The translations under genes were made by a program, and so were the position numbers. DNA of 64,000 nt from NCBI GenBank assembly GCA_033807695.1, contig CM066306.1, positions 868,001-932,000 of the forward strand, written 5' to 3'. Source of the DNA: Daedaleopsis sinensis (taxonomy: Eukaryota > Basidiomycota > Agaricomycetes > Polyporales > Polyporaceae). Below the pieces are notes generated by a model. The model saw only the letters and a list, made by a program, of their open reading frames with translations. It was not told the DNA's origin and made no database searches. Of the stretch, positions 21,641 through 31,998 are shown in pieces. Numbering within the stretch: the first letter of the stretch is position 1; the number at the start of each line of letters is the position of its first letter.

Positions 21641-24132
21641 ATGATCACTCCCAAGCTCGCCGTTCTCGTGGCTGCCTGTGTCATCGCCTCTAGCGGTGTC
21701 AGCGGCAACGGTTAGTGTCGCTCTCTCGACATTCAGGGGAGCAACGACACTGACACCCATCCTCATTCTCAGTCATCCCCGGTAAAGCGGGCAGGGTCGT
21801 GAGCCGCGCAGCGCCAGCGGCCAATAACGCGGTCGCATTCGCGGCACACGCCGCTGCCCCAGGCGAGAAGCGGGCGGACGGCGACGTTGCTTCTGGCGGC
21901 GACGCCGGCGACCCGGCCTCTGCTGGCTCGGGCGCTGCTGGCGCGGGCTCTGGGGACGGCACTACCAACTCGGGTGCCAGCTCGGGCACTACTGCGGGCT
22001 CTGGGGACCCGGGCTCTGCTAGCTCGGGCTCGGGCTCTGCTGGCGCGGCCTCTGGGGACGGCACTACCGCGGCCTCTGGGGACCCGGGCTCTGCTAGCTC
22101 GGGCTCGGGCTCTTCTGGCGCGGGCTCTGGAGACGGCACTACCAACTCGGGTGCCAGCTCGGGCACTACCGCGGGCTCTGGGGACCCGGGCTCTGCTAGC
22201 ACGGGCTCCGGGGACCCGGACACTACCAACTCGGGCACTACCAACTCGGGTGCTACCTCAGGCACAACCTCGGGCTCTGGTGACTCGAGCTCTGCTGGCT
22301 CGGCTTCTGGGGACTCGGGCTCCGCTAGCTCGGGCACCGGGGACTCGGGCACTGCTAGCCCGGGCACTGGATCTACCAGCTCGGGCTCGGGCACCACTGC
22401 GGACTCGGGCGACACCAACACCAACTCGGGTACTACCTCAGGCTCTGGGGACTCGGGCTCTGCCAGCTCGGGTACCAGCTCGGGCTCTGGAGATTCGGGT
22501 TCTGCCAGCTCGGGCTCTGGGGACTCGGGCTCTACCAACACGGGCTCTTCCTCGGGCTCTACCAGCGCGGGCTCTGGGGATTCGGACTCTAGCTCTCCCA
22601 GCTCGGACTCGGGAACTAGTGCGAACTCGGGCGATACAAGCTCGGGTACTCCCTCGGGATCTGGGGATTCTACTGGTTCGGGCACTACCGACTCGGGCAC
22701 CACCGGTTCGGGCACCACCGACTCGGGCACTACCAACTCGGGCACCACCGGCTCGGGCACCACCGATTCGGGGTCTGCGGACTCGGGGTCTGCGGATTCA
22801 GGCTCCAGCGACAGCGACACCACCTCGACCGTCACCGTCACCTCGACGTCCACTGTGCCCGTGCAGGCCACGGAGACGACGACGAGCACGGTGACCGATG
22901 TGGAGACGACCTCGACTATCTTCACCACGAGCACGATTACGGAGACGGTGACGCCCACGGAGTCGACTGAGACGCAAACCGACGTCGCATTCGCCACGAC
23001 CACGGCGACCGTCCCTGTCACCAGCGCGGCGGACACGACTACGACGACGGTGAAGACGGAGACGGTCACTGTCGCCCCGGCTGCTGCCACGACCAGTTCT
23101 TCTGCCAAATCGAGTGCTCCCGCCACCTCAAGTGCCGCTGTTTCCTCGAGCTCTGCTGTCAAGTCGAGCGTCGCCGCAACCTCAAGCTCTGCTGTGAAGT
23201 CGAGTGCTGCAGTCTCCTCAAGTGCTGCTGCCCCCTCGAGCTCCGCTGTCAAATCGAGCGCTGCCGTCACCTCCAGTGCTGCTGCTGTCTCAAGCTCTGC
23301 CGTCAAGTCGAGTGCCGCTGCCACGACGAGCTCTTCCGTGAAGCCGAGTGCTACTTCCTCCTCCAGCGTTGCTGCCATCTCTAGCTCTTCTGCCAAGTCC
23401 AGCGTCGTTGCCACCTCAAGCTCTGCCTCTGCTTCGAAGTCGAGTGCTCCTGCCTCCTCAAGCTCTGCTATCAAGTCGTCGAGCGCTCCTATCACGACTA
23501 GCTCTGCTGCCAAGTCGACTGTTGCTGCAGTCACCTCCAGCTCTGCAGTCAAGTCCAGTGCTGCTGTCACGACGAGCTCTGCTGTCAAGTCCAGTGCTGC
23601 TGTCACGACGAGCTCTGCTGTCAAGTCCAGTGTCGCCGTGACCTCAAGCTCTGCTATCAAGTCTAGTGCCGCCGTGACCTCAAGCTCTGCTATCAAGTCT
23701 AGTGCCGCCGTGACCTCAAGCTCTGCAGTCAAGTCCAGTGTCCCTGTCTCGGCGAGCTCCACTATCAAGTCCAGTGCTCCTGTCACGACGAGCTCTGCCA
23801 TCAAGTCCACTGTTGCGGCCAGCTCAAGCTCTGCTGTCAAGTCGAGTGCTGCTGCCAGCTCGAGTTCTGCTGCGAAGTCTAGCTCTGCTGCGGCCATCTC
23901 GAGTTCTGCTGCGAAGTCTAGCACAGCTGCGGCCTCCTCGAGCTCTGCCGTCAAGTCCAGCGCTGCTGCCAGCTCGAGCTCTGCTGCCAAGTCCAGCGCT
24001 GCTGCCAGCTCGAGCTCTGCTGCCAAGTCTAGTGCGGCTGTCACGAGCAGCTCTGCTGCCAAGACCAGTGCTGCCGCCACGACCACCGTCAAGACCACCA
24101 CCGCTGCTGCCAGGTCGAGTGCTGCTGCGTAA
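21641..24132 (+). CDS. 809-aa secreted Ser/Gly/Thr/Ala repeat protein (cell-wall mucin-like)
   Basis: ATG at 21641. Exon 1 (21641-21710) encodes the signal peptide [19 protein letters not shown]. The 62-base intron at 21711-21772 is followed by one long exon. Three zones follow. The first is a [15 protein letters not shown] zone of about 310 residues (21890-22820). The second is a Thr/Val zone ([17 protein letters not shown] to [12 protein letters not shown], 22820-23090). The third is a zone of tandem [13 protein letters not shown] units with Lys roughly every 10-12 residues (23100-24110). The stop is at 24130-24132. There is no enzymatic domain, and no hydrophobic GPI tail is visible; it ends [11 protein letters not shown] wall or adhesion/mucilage role is inferred from composition. 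Both other frames and one antisense frame stay open over most of the gene because of codon periodicity. Repeat number is likely to vary between strains. Confidence 0.82.
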
Positions 24133-27076
24133 AGCATGCACAATAGCCCGCGGTTGTGTTGGGACTCTGTTCGAGAGCTTTTACTATACCATGCACATCT
24201 CCTGTGTTTCTGCCAGTTTCTCAGTCCGGATATCTCTTCATGTTACATGAATGCTCCCTCGTTGATATATGATATATATGCCTCCTCTTTCCAACGTTTC
24301 TGCGCCTTCCTTTGCTGTGTACAAGATAACCCAACATCCCACTCGTGCAGTCTAGGCGAGGGGGAGGCCCAAGTCCCCAAGTCCAAGCATTTTCTGCCAG
24401 CAGTCATCTTCTACTAATCGGACGCGATCTCTTGATCCACGAGTCGTACTACAACTTAGTTAGCAAGTCTCGCCATTCCCTTTCATTGTGCGTACTACGA
24501 TGGCTGTCTGCAGCTGTGGGCAAACTCTACTATCACATTCTGCCACTCTTGCCCAATCGCTGTCATTACCGAATCGGTCGGGGAATTGGGTCACATGACC
24601 GGAGGCGTCTATAGTGTGGCGCTAGTTGAAGCCCAAGATCCAGATCTGACGAAGGTGCTTCTTGGATGAGTGCTCATCAACTCTCACCGCCCTTTCGAGA
24701 CCTTGCAGTCCACTGTTCCTCCGAGCCATATTATGACCCGCATCATCGAGCAGAACACCGCTCGAGCACCTAGGACGTTAACGCAGGCCCAGACACCCTC
24801 AAGAAGTAGCGAGGGGCGTCTAGCGCTGGGGCGACGGCGTGGCTAACCAGCCGATCAACGAGTGCGAACAAAGGTTGCGGAGCTACATACGTGGCAGCCA
24901 GCGTATCACAAAGTGAAGATGCGCCGATTACTTTCATAGTGTCACTGGATAGAGGCGGTCGAGAACTTGGAAGTAGATGTATACACCGTGGGACGGCTGG
25001 TTAGGAGGGAATCTGGGCCTGGTTACGGCCTGGCCGTCAAGACAGACCCTAAACCCCTCAGCATTGTCACTCAGTACAACTATTAGAAGCTGCACGCCAC
25101 GTCTAAAGCTCTGTAGACACGCAGGAGAGGCGGAATGGGGGATAAGGACCCCCTAACCAAGGTCCAAACTGGTGAGCGCCTCAGACCTAAGCTGCTGCGG
25201 GCCGGCACCTGAGGGCGAGCCCTTCGAGTTTAGAGATTACGCAATGGAAGACATCACACAAAATAAAGCTAGCGCATCTTCAAAGCGTTATTGTTCCTTT
25301 GGCGGTGCGGCAGCTGCCGTGAGGGGTGCCAAAGCGTGGTGTGCCCTGCCTCCGCTTTGCTGACAAGATGCCTCGTGCCCTGTCGTCCAGAGGGCACAAT
25401 TACTCGTGCCCCGTGCCCCAGCCCTGGTCCCCAGGTCGCGGCCTCGGCCCGTCAAGGTCGTAAGAGGAGGTCGACGCTGAGACCGCTCGCCCATCACAAC
25501 CCTTCACCCGCCTGCTCCCGTAAGCCGTTAGCTGGAGATCCCAGAGGGTACGGAACCCGCCGTATGCGTCCACCAGAGTACGAGGGCGGTAGGGCCCCGG
25601 TCCATAGCCGCGAGCAACCGCATGGCCCGAGTTCCGGGAACTCCGCTTAAGTGGATCATCCCGCTCGCTGCAGCGTTACCCAGTTTCCGAGCTCTCGGAC
25701 AATCAGTCGGTACGGGTGGTCGGGTCGTATAGGAAGCCTCGTGCACCGTGCGCGACGAGGGCGGTAGAGAGTATAGGCCGTATGGGGTGCGTCGTGGGCG
25801 GGCTCGGGAGGTGCTGCGGATCCATTCTGTGGGTACCTCAATATTGCTAGTAGTTGCAGGGTGATTATAGCGGATAGTAAATCCTAAATAGGCTGTGCGA
25901 GCCCTTCACATTGTGGAGTCAGCATTCTGCGCTTGTGTTATTGTATGAAATTGCGCACGGACCAAAGGTGCGGACAGGTGCCGGAGGGTGCCGGTCGAGG
26001 CCTCGGAACTTCCGAGTCGTCGGGAGCTGCTGCTTTCAGGCAAGCCCGCCCCGAAGACTCTTCGGCTCCTCGGCTGGCTCGGGAAGACTCGACAACTCTT
26101 CAGGCACGACATCCGTACCGCCGCATTTGTCAGACCAAGGCAAACTGCGCTCCCGAGTATCCCAGACCTCCACGACGCCAGTAGTATGCATCCTTCGGTC
26201 AAAGTTGCAAGGTGTCCTCTTGCCCAGCCAGAAATCAGAACGGTTCTGGGATATGTTACGGAGCACAACACTGCGTAGAGGTCAAAGCCCGCGAAAGCTT
26301 GAGTGACAGCTGGCTGTTGGAGAGAGCGAGGTGGCCGGGCATTGTCTGGTTGCCGCGTAAGCCAAAGCGAACTCGCGGCAGGCAGTGGAGCCTGGAGCCT
26401 CTGTAAAGCATATGCGTCAGTCGGAGAGAGATCCGGGTGATTGCGAGACGTGCGGACTACACAGTTTGGGCATAATCCGTCTTTGCGAGCGTTGGACTTC
26501 GGAACTGCCTTGAGTATCGATCGGCGCGGACATTCGCTGGCAACGTGTTTGGGGCCCTGCTTGACTCTAACCTGCCTTTTCGGGTGCTAAGTCGCGCGCA
26601 AAGCTTTCGCGTCCAGCTGCTGCGCACATATGCGGACAGTCCCGCTGGAGAGGACGACCCGTAAAGTCTGTATCTCGGGTAAACGTGCGGGAGGACTATT
26701 CCCAGACAGGAAGGAGGGCGCGCGACATGCGGTCGGGAGCGGGCGCCTGGTGACGAGGACCAGCGAGGACCCCTGGAAGTGCTTGGCGCTTGCGCGAGGA
26801 AAGCAAATAAGAGCCAAACAAAGGCCCTATTCGGGTGAGGAACGCCCACAACACCACACGAGACAAAATAGATAAGTTGAACTATCCGAGGACAGAGAGC
26901 GCGTCCTTAAAAACGCCTGCTTCTCGCCCGTCCCTCGACGTCCTCCCCCCCCTCCCCGCCGCCCCCGTCCCCGACGCGCCCTCTCCCCTCTCCCAGGCCC
27001 GTCCCGACACGTGTACGTACAGCCAAACTACTTCCGTGCCACCGCTGTCCGCACTTGCCCACCCGAACCAAACACC
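24133..27076. other. 2.9-kb gene-poor region
   Basis: After the 3' UTR of the mucin-like gene, nothing with a recognisable domain, a sustained splice pattern, a tRNA fold or terminal repeats was found on either strand. Short GC-rich frames at 25290-25650 and 25900-26850 show no family signature. The last 200 bases, pyrimidine-rich near 26935-26990, are probably the promoter and leader of the HMG-box gene. Confidence 0.5.
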
Positions 27077-28872
27077 ATGCCTCGCGCGCCTCCAGCCCGC
27101 CAGTCCGAACCCGACCCCATGGCCGAGAAGATCCCTCGTCCGCCCAACGCGTGGATCATCTACCGCACAGACCGTCTCAACGAATGGCGCCTCGGACGCT
27201 CGCCCAACGACCCTCCTGTCAAGCAGGCCGACATCTCCCGCCTCATCTCGAAGACGTGGAAGGTCGAGCCGGACCACGTCAAACTCGAGTACGAGAAGCG
27301 CGCTGCCATCGCAAAGGCGGAGCACAAGAAGAAGTATCCCGACTATAAGTACACTCCCATCTCGAAGGAGACCAAGGAGAAGATGCGTGCCATAGAGCGT
27401 GAAGCTAAGAAGAGGGCTCGCGAGGAGGCCAAGGCCGCAAAGCTCGCCACTAGGAGGACCTCCGGTCGTGTTGCTTCAGGTTCTTCTGTGCCGTCGTCTT
27501 CGAATGTGACGCTCGAAGTCTTCGAGGAAGTTAAGGCCTTGCCCGCGCCTGATCTTCTGAACCGTGGTTGTGGCCCGTCTCCTCCCATCGACTACGACCC
27601 CGAGTCCTCCTCGTCTGCCTCGAGTACTCCTCTTCCTTCATCATCCAGCTCTCTCTCTCGCAGCTCTCCGTTGCCTTCCTCTTCTTCACACCCACGTCCG
27701 ACCCGGCGCGACGCGCCACCTGCTTGGCTACATCCTAGCTCGTCTCCGGCAGCGTCTCCGCCGAACCAACCCCCTCCTGCGTATCCCTCTAGCTTTGCGC
27801 ATTCTCCCGCGCCTTCCAGGCAGTCGTCTTACCAATTCAGCCCTGGTTTCCCTTCGTCAGTATCGACGCCGAGCGAATCCCCGCCGTCATACACTGAGGG
27901 TGAGGGTTGGCAGCCGCAAGCGCCAGGCTCTGGATATCAGTCCTTCGCGCCTTTGCCAGAATCACAAAACGACTGGGCCTCGTTCTCGCACTACAGCCCG
28001 CATCTCCAGGTGAGTCTTGTTATGCAATTAGGTCGCTTCGCGTTCTCACAAGACGACTGTGTCAGCCCGACCTCACCTTCCCCGTTCCTGCTATCGATCC
28101 TCTTCTGTCACTCCCTGCACACGAGCAGGTCAGCTTCGACGCCGCGGCTCCCGGAGTCATCTTCGATCTTTCGGCTGCGCAACCCGCCTCGGCTCAGTCT
28201 CCGCCAGGAGAGCTCGACTTCCAACAGTTGCTTGACCAGATCACCGCCGTCAACAACTCACAGTCGCTCAACTCCAACGACCAGCTTGCTCCGATGTTGG
28301 ACATGGCGGAATTCTACGAGTGTGTCGAGGATAACGCGGACGACGCCGGCTTCCATGTTCCAAACGATCTCCTCATGACTGACTTCTCGTCGTTCACGTC
28401 TTGGGTCAACACGCATCCGCATGAAGCGGCGACCCTGGCAGATCCTAACTTCTACCCAAACATGAGCCATGCGATTGCCCACGTGTATCCGCATATCGCG
28501 GCGAACTTTCAGCTTCCGCCGATGTCTGCTAACCTCCACGGCGCTGCTGGCTCTGTCTCGAACTTCGCAACGGATGCTTTCCAGATGTTCGATTTCACCA
28601 TGCAGCAACAGTCTCAGCCGGAGCTGGCGATGCCCATTCCTACGGTGCCCATAGCCGTCCAGGACATGTCCACGGTTCCGACGCTAGTTCAAACGGAGGC
28701 ATCCGCACATAGCCCTGTCTACTCGCAGCCCCCCTCCTCCCACCAGGCGTCGTTCGACGGTGTTGCCACTCGGCGGTATGTGCCACCCAGTGGCGCGGGC
28801 ATGCCAGCCCGACGAAGAGTTGCGGGCAAGTACCAACCGCGCCAGTCGGACTTCGAGGACGACTCTGCGTGA
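27077..28872 (+). CDS. HMG-box transcription factor (MATA-HMG type)
   Basis: ATG at 27077 in context acaccATGC. One intron (28010-28065) joins two in-frame exons to a 579-aa protein. The HMG box covers roughly residues 20-95: KIPRPPNAWIIYRTDRLNEW, then ADISRLISKTWKVEPDHVK and YEKRAAIAKAEHKKKYPDYK. This is followed by a basic helix rich in KEK, KKRAREEAKAAK. The RPPNAWI-YR start and the DISR-IS-W block place it with the fungal MATA/Ste11/Prf1-like group, which binds DNA in the minor groove. The rest is Ser/Pro-rich with an acidic middle (ECVEDNADDAGFH), a likely activation region, and ends PRQSDFEDDSA. Ste11/Prf1-type proteins control mating and pheromone response, but HMG proteins of this group also have other roles, so the biological process is not assigned. 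An AAAGG-type TATA signal was not seen. Confidence 0.85.
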
Positions 28873-29433
28873 AGCCGTTCCAATCTGCTGTTCTGAACGC
28901 GGTGCCGGACATCGCGACGTGTGCGTCTATCACCATGCTTTGTGCGTAGACGCTTCAGGATATCTGTGCCACTCGTTTGCTGACATCGATTCAAGGTCAT
29001 GACACTGCTGTCTCCATATTCCTCCTGTCCATCGCTCTGTACAACAAATCGCTCGCAAGAAGATCCGCCTGCGGCCCAGAAACTCGCGCCATTGTCCAGT
29101 TTTGACCCCCTCCCCCTCCCATCTACCTCTTTGTCGTCTGTTTTGTTGCCATCGTCGTCGTCATCGTCGCTGTCGCTGGGCTCTCGCATCCGGATCTACT
29201 TGCTATCTATGTTTATCTCATCGGGCTCGCCATCGCATCTCTCGCATATTCCCCGCATTTCGTCGCTGCATCATCATTCACGATATTTCACGACATCGTC
29301 ATGATCACGGTCCCGCGTCGAACTCAAGCTCGGACTCGCATATACATTATTGCTCCGCTATCCTACTGTTTCTCGCTGCCTTGTCCATCTGCTACTACAC
29401 GTTTTCGTTCTCGGTACATATTCCCGTCTCGGA
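28873..29433. other. 3' flank of the HMG-box gene
   Basis: Pyrimidine-rich noncoding sequence with simple TCG/TCC runs around 29110-29180. No gene was seen. Confidence 0.45.
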
Positions 29434-29580
29434 TCGGGCCTCGATTTACTCGGCCCCTCATCCTCGTCTCCTCGTCTCCTCTTCCTCTCACCTCGGGCCA
29501 TATTCATGGCTCGGGTCGGGCCTCGATTTACTCGGCCCCTCCTCCTCCCCTCTTCCTCTCACCTCGGGCCATATCATTGT
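29434..29580 (+). repeat. About 82-bp tandem duplication, noncoding
   Basis: The string cgggcctcgatttactcggc occurs at about 29436 and again at about 29518. Each copy is followed by a pyrimidine run and cacctcgggccata. The period is about 82 bases and the second copy is slightly shorter. It lies in the space downstream of the HMG-box gene. Confidence 0.8.
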
Positions 29581-29622
29581 CGATAATCCACCCTCCTCTA
29601 CCTCTCGGACCCGTCTCGTTTC

Positions 29623-31632
29623 CTATCCCGCCAGCAATGGCATTCCCAACCTATGCTTTCCCGTCGCTTTGTCCCCGTTCCGTTTGCTTGCCGTTCTCGT
29701 TTGTAAATGCCTCTCCGCCGTGCTCCTGCTTTTCGCAACGTTTTCGTCAGTGATATAGCACGATTCGCACAAGTAGTATACTGTACCTGAGTCGTCATCG
29801 CACCGATGACGCGCCTGAAAAAAGAGAAATATAGCTAGTTTTCTAGCCAGAGCCGCCGCTGCTTGAAGCTCCTCGAGCTCAGATATGCACGCGTATCCAG
29901 GTACGTCTTCTAATCCATCTGTATCATGGATTGCGACCTGCACCCTACGAGTTTCTTCAGCTTTCAAGCTTTCAAGGGCGAGGACATCGGATCCACGATG
30001 CAGACGCTGCAGAATGTACGCACCAGCACCAGGCAGTGTCTCCGGGGTCCCGAAGGGCGACACGATCAGGCGATCGAAGTGCTCGCAACTCGCGTCGCGG
30101 AACCATTTCCTCGCTATGCCCGCGCCGCAGACGCCCATCTGGGACGAGGAGGGCGCGTATCACGTGCACCACGTGGACCGTGTCAACTCCGCTCTCCCAT
30201 TGTGCGCCCGATCGGGAAGGGGTCCCAGCCCATTGTGCGCCGCGTTGGGCACAATGCGTGGGTGCGCGCCGCCGCGCACGCTGCACGTTCCTCGCGCGGC
30301 TCCGCTGGGCTGGACGGCGTAGACGTGCTTCGCGAGATGCGGGTGTGGACGGCGGCCAGGGGCGAGAGCGGTAGGGTACGTACGCGGACAGGGCTGGGGA
30401 ACTCCAAGAAGGCGAGTCAATTGTCTTGCGTCGTCGGCGCGGTGGCGCGCTCAGGGCCAATATTCTTCTGCAACACTCGCAACATTCGGGACTGCCAGTG
30501 CGGGGCTGGGGTGGGAGGATGGTCGGGATGGAGATGGTCTATCGGTGAGTCGGAGTCGGGACTTGCCTGTTCCTCAAACCTGGGTCAACGAGCTGAAGCT
30601 TGGACTTACTCTTACTAGCGTCGAGGATGCCAGGCCCCGAAACATTCAAGTCGCACCCGCCGCTCTCATGCTCTTGCACCCGACCGAGCTCAGGCGCCGC
30701 GCGAGAATTGTCGGAGGCGAGCACGATTTTGACGCAGGAGAGCCCATGTGGCTCGGTGCGGTACGTGCTTCTGCTTCCGTTACGCTTCTTTCACAGTACC
30801 TGCCGCGGAGCGTCGGGATGCACCGAGCTCTGCCACAGGCTTTGCATTCTCTGTGTTCGCAGGGGTCCATCGCAATTGTCGACGGAGACGAGAAGACACG
30901 CACGCGCGTACGCACTGGCAGATCCCGACCGTCCCTCTATTTTGGCATTTCCATGTTCAGGACTCACCGCCTCCTATGCAGTATGCTCACGCTGGGTATG
31001 AGAGTGGAGCGGATGCGCGCCGACGGTCCTGTGCGTGTTTGTGTTCGTGCATTGTGCCATGGGCTTCTAGGTTTGTTGGGAGCGGCGCCCATCTGCGGCG
31101 CCCTGGCGGATATCTGCTCTGCTTGTTCGCCCAGGGACTCCTGCATCCTACGATGAAATCTGCTGCAGTGTACTCGTGAAGTTCCGCGGCGACTGGTGCC
31201 TCTTGGGACAATAGAGAGTTCCTGTAGTGGCGAGTGGCGCAAGACATCTTTGCACTGCGTCGAGAGGCCTTCAAGTTGGTGTTGATGAGGTTCGGCCGCG
31301 GGCGGTGGACTGAGGCCAGCGAGAGGACGGAGAAGATGGGAGATGGGTGTATCATCATGGGGGGACACCGTCAAGCACAAGGCCACTGGGCTGAGGTTTA
31401 TGTTGATTTCATTGTAGCTATGGTTCGTCAATAGCCCATTGTTCTGCTTCGAGCAGGAGGGCACGAGGGTGACAAACAGAGCTGGCGAAGCGGTGCTTTG
31501 TGTCGTTCCAGCGAGCTCAATTTGGACAAACCCCAATCGAACCAACTTCTTCGCGCATGAGTCAACCTGCACGGTGTCCTGAAGGGATGTACGTGCATCA
31601 CTTCTCGTCCCAATAGGATACCCACCAGTCAC
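29623..31632 (-). CDS. Possible uncharacterised gene, boundaries uncertain
   Basis: I do not recognise this protein. Minus-strand frames can be chained with plausible introns. One is a piece with SILHRR near 30975, then a gtgagt intron (about 30970-30917), then LVSVDNCDGPLRTQRMQSLW. A gtactg intron follows, then KIVLASDNSRAAPELGRVQ and GGCDLNVSGPGILDAS near 30640. After a less clear stretch comes a long open exon with ARKWFRDASCEHFDRLIVS, PFGTPETLPGAGAYILQRLH and VPGYACISELEELQAA (30138-29860). Non-random composition and in-phase joins favour coding; stops between 30420 and 30140 argue for a further intron or decay. It may be a live orphan gene or a pseudogene. Start and end are those of the outermost open frames only. 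Confidence 0.25.
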
Positions 31633-31998
31633 AATACGCTCTGAATCTGATATGGAAGAGCTGGTGTGATTCCTTACACAAACCTCATGCGCAAGCGAGA
31701 GGGAACAAAAGAGATGGCATATATGTTACACAAGCCTGTTTGTTATCGTCAGTGAATACTTCTGTATCGTTGTAGTGTTGTTATACGTTACAATGCATCT
31801 ATGGAAAGCAGCACTCCGAAAACCCACATTATAAGTACCACAAGCTGTCTCGGACACGGAACGCGAACACAACCACGAACGACGAGTCCCACACTGTGGA
31901 AAACAAGCAAAATGCTCTCCGCACTGCGTACCAATCAATCCTCTAGTCCGCACGAGCCCACTCACTATCACCAGCTGAAGCTCGAGACGCTATAGCAC

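Noticed and set aside
21887..22894. A 335-codon Arg/Leu/Ala open frame overlapping the Gly/Ser repeat zone.
   Set aside because: It is an out-of-frame reading of the tandem repeat with no stops because of periodicity. Its composition is not protein-like.
21699..24143. An 814-codon open frame antisense to the mucin-like gene, with a regular [16 protein letters not shown] repeat.
   Set aside because: It is the mirror of the codon-biased Ser/Ala/Lys repeats on the plus strand. It has no signal peptide, no promoter, and its periodicity follows the sense repeats exactly.
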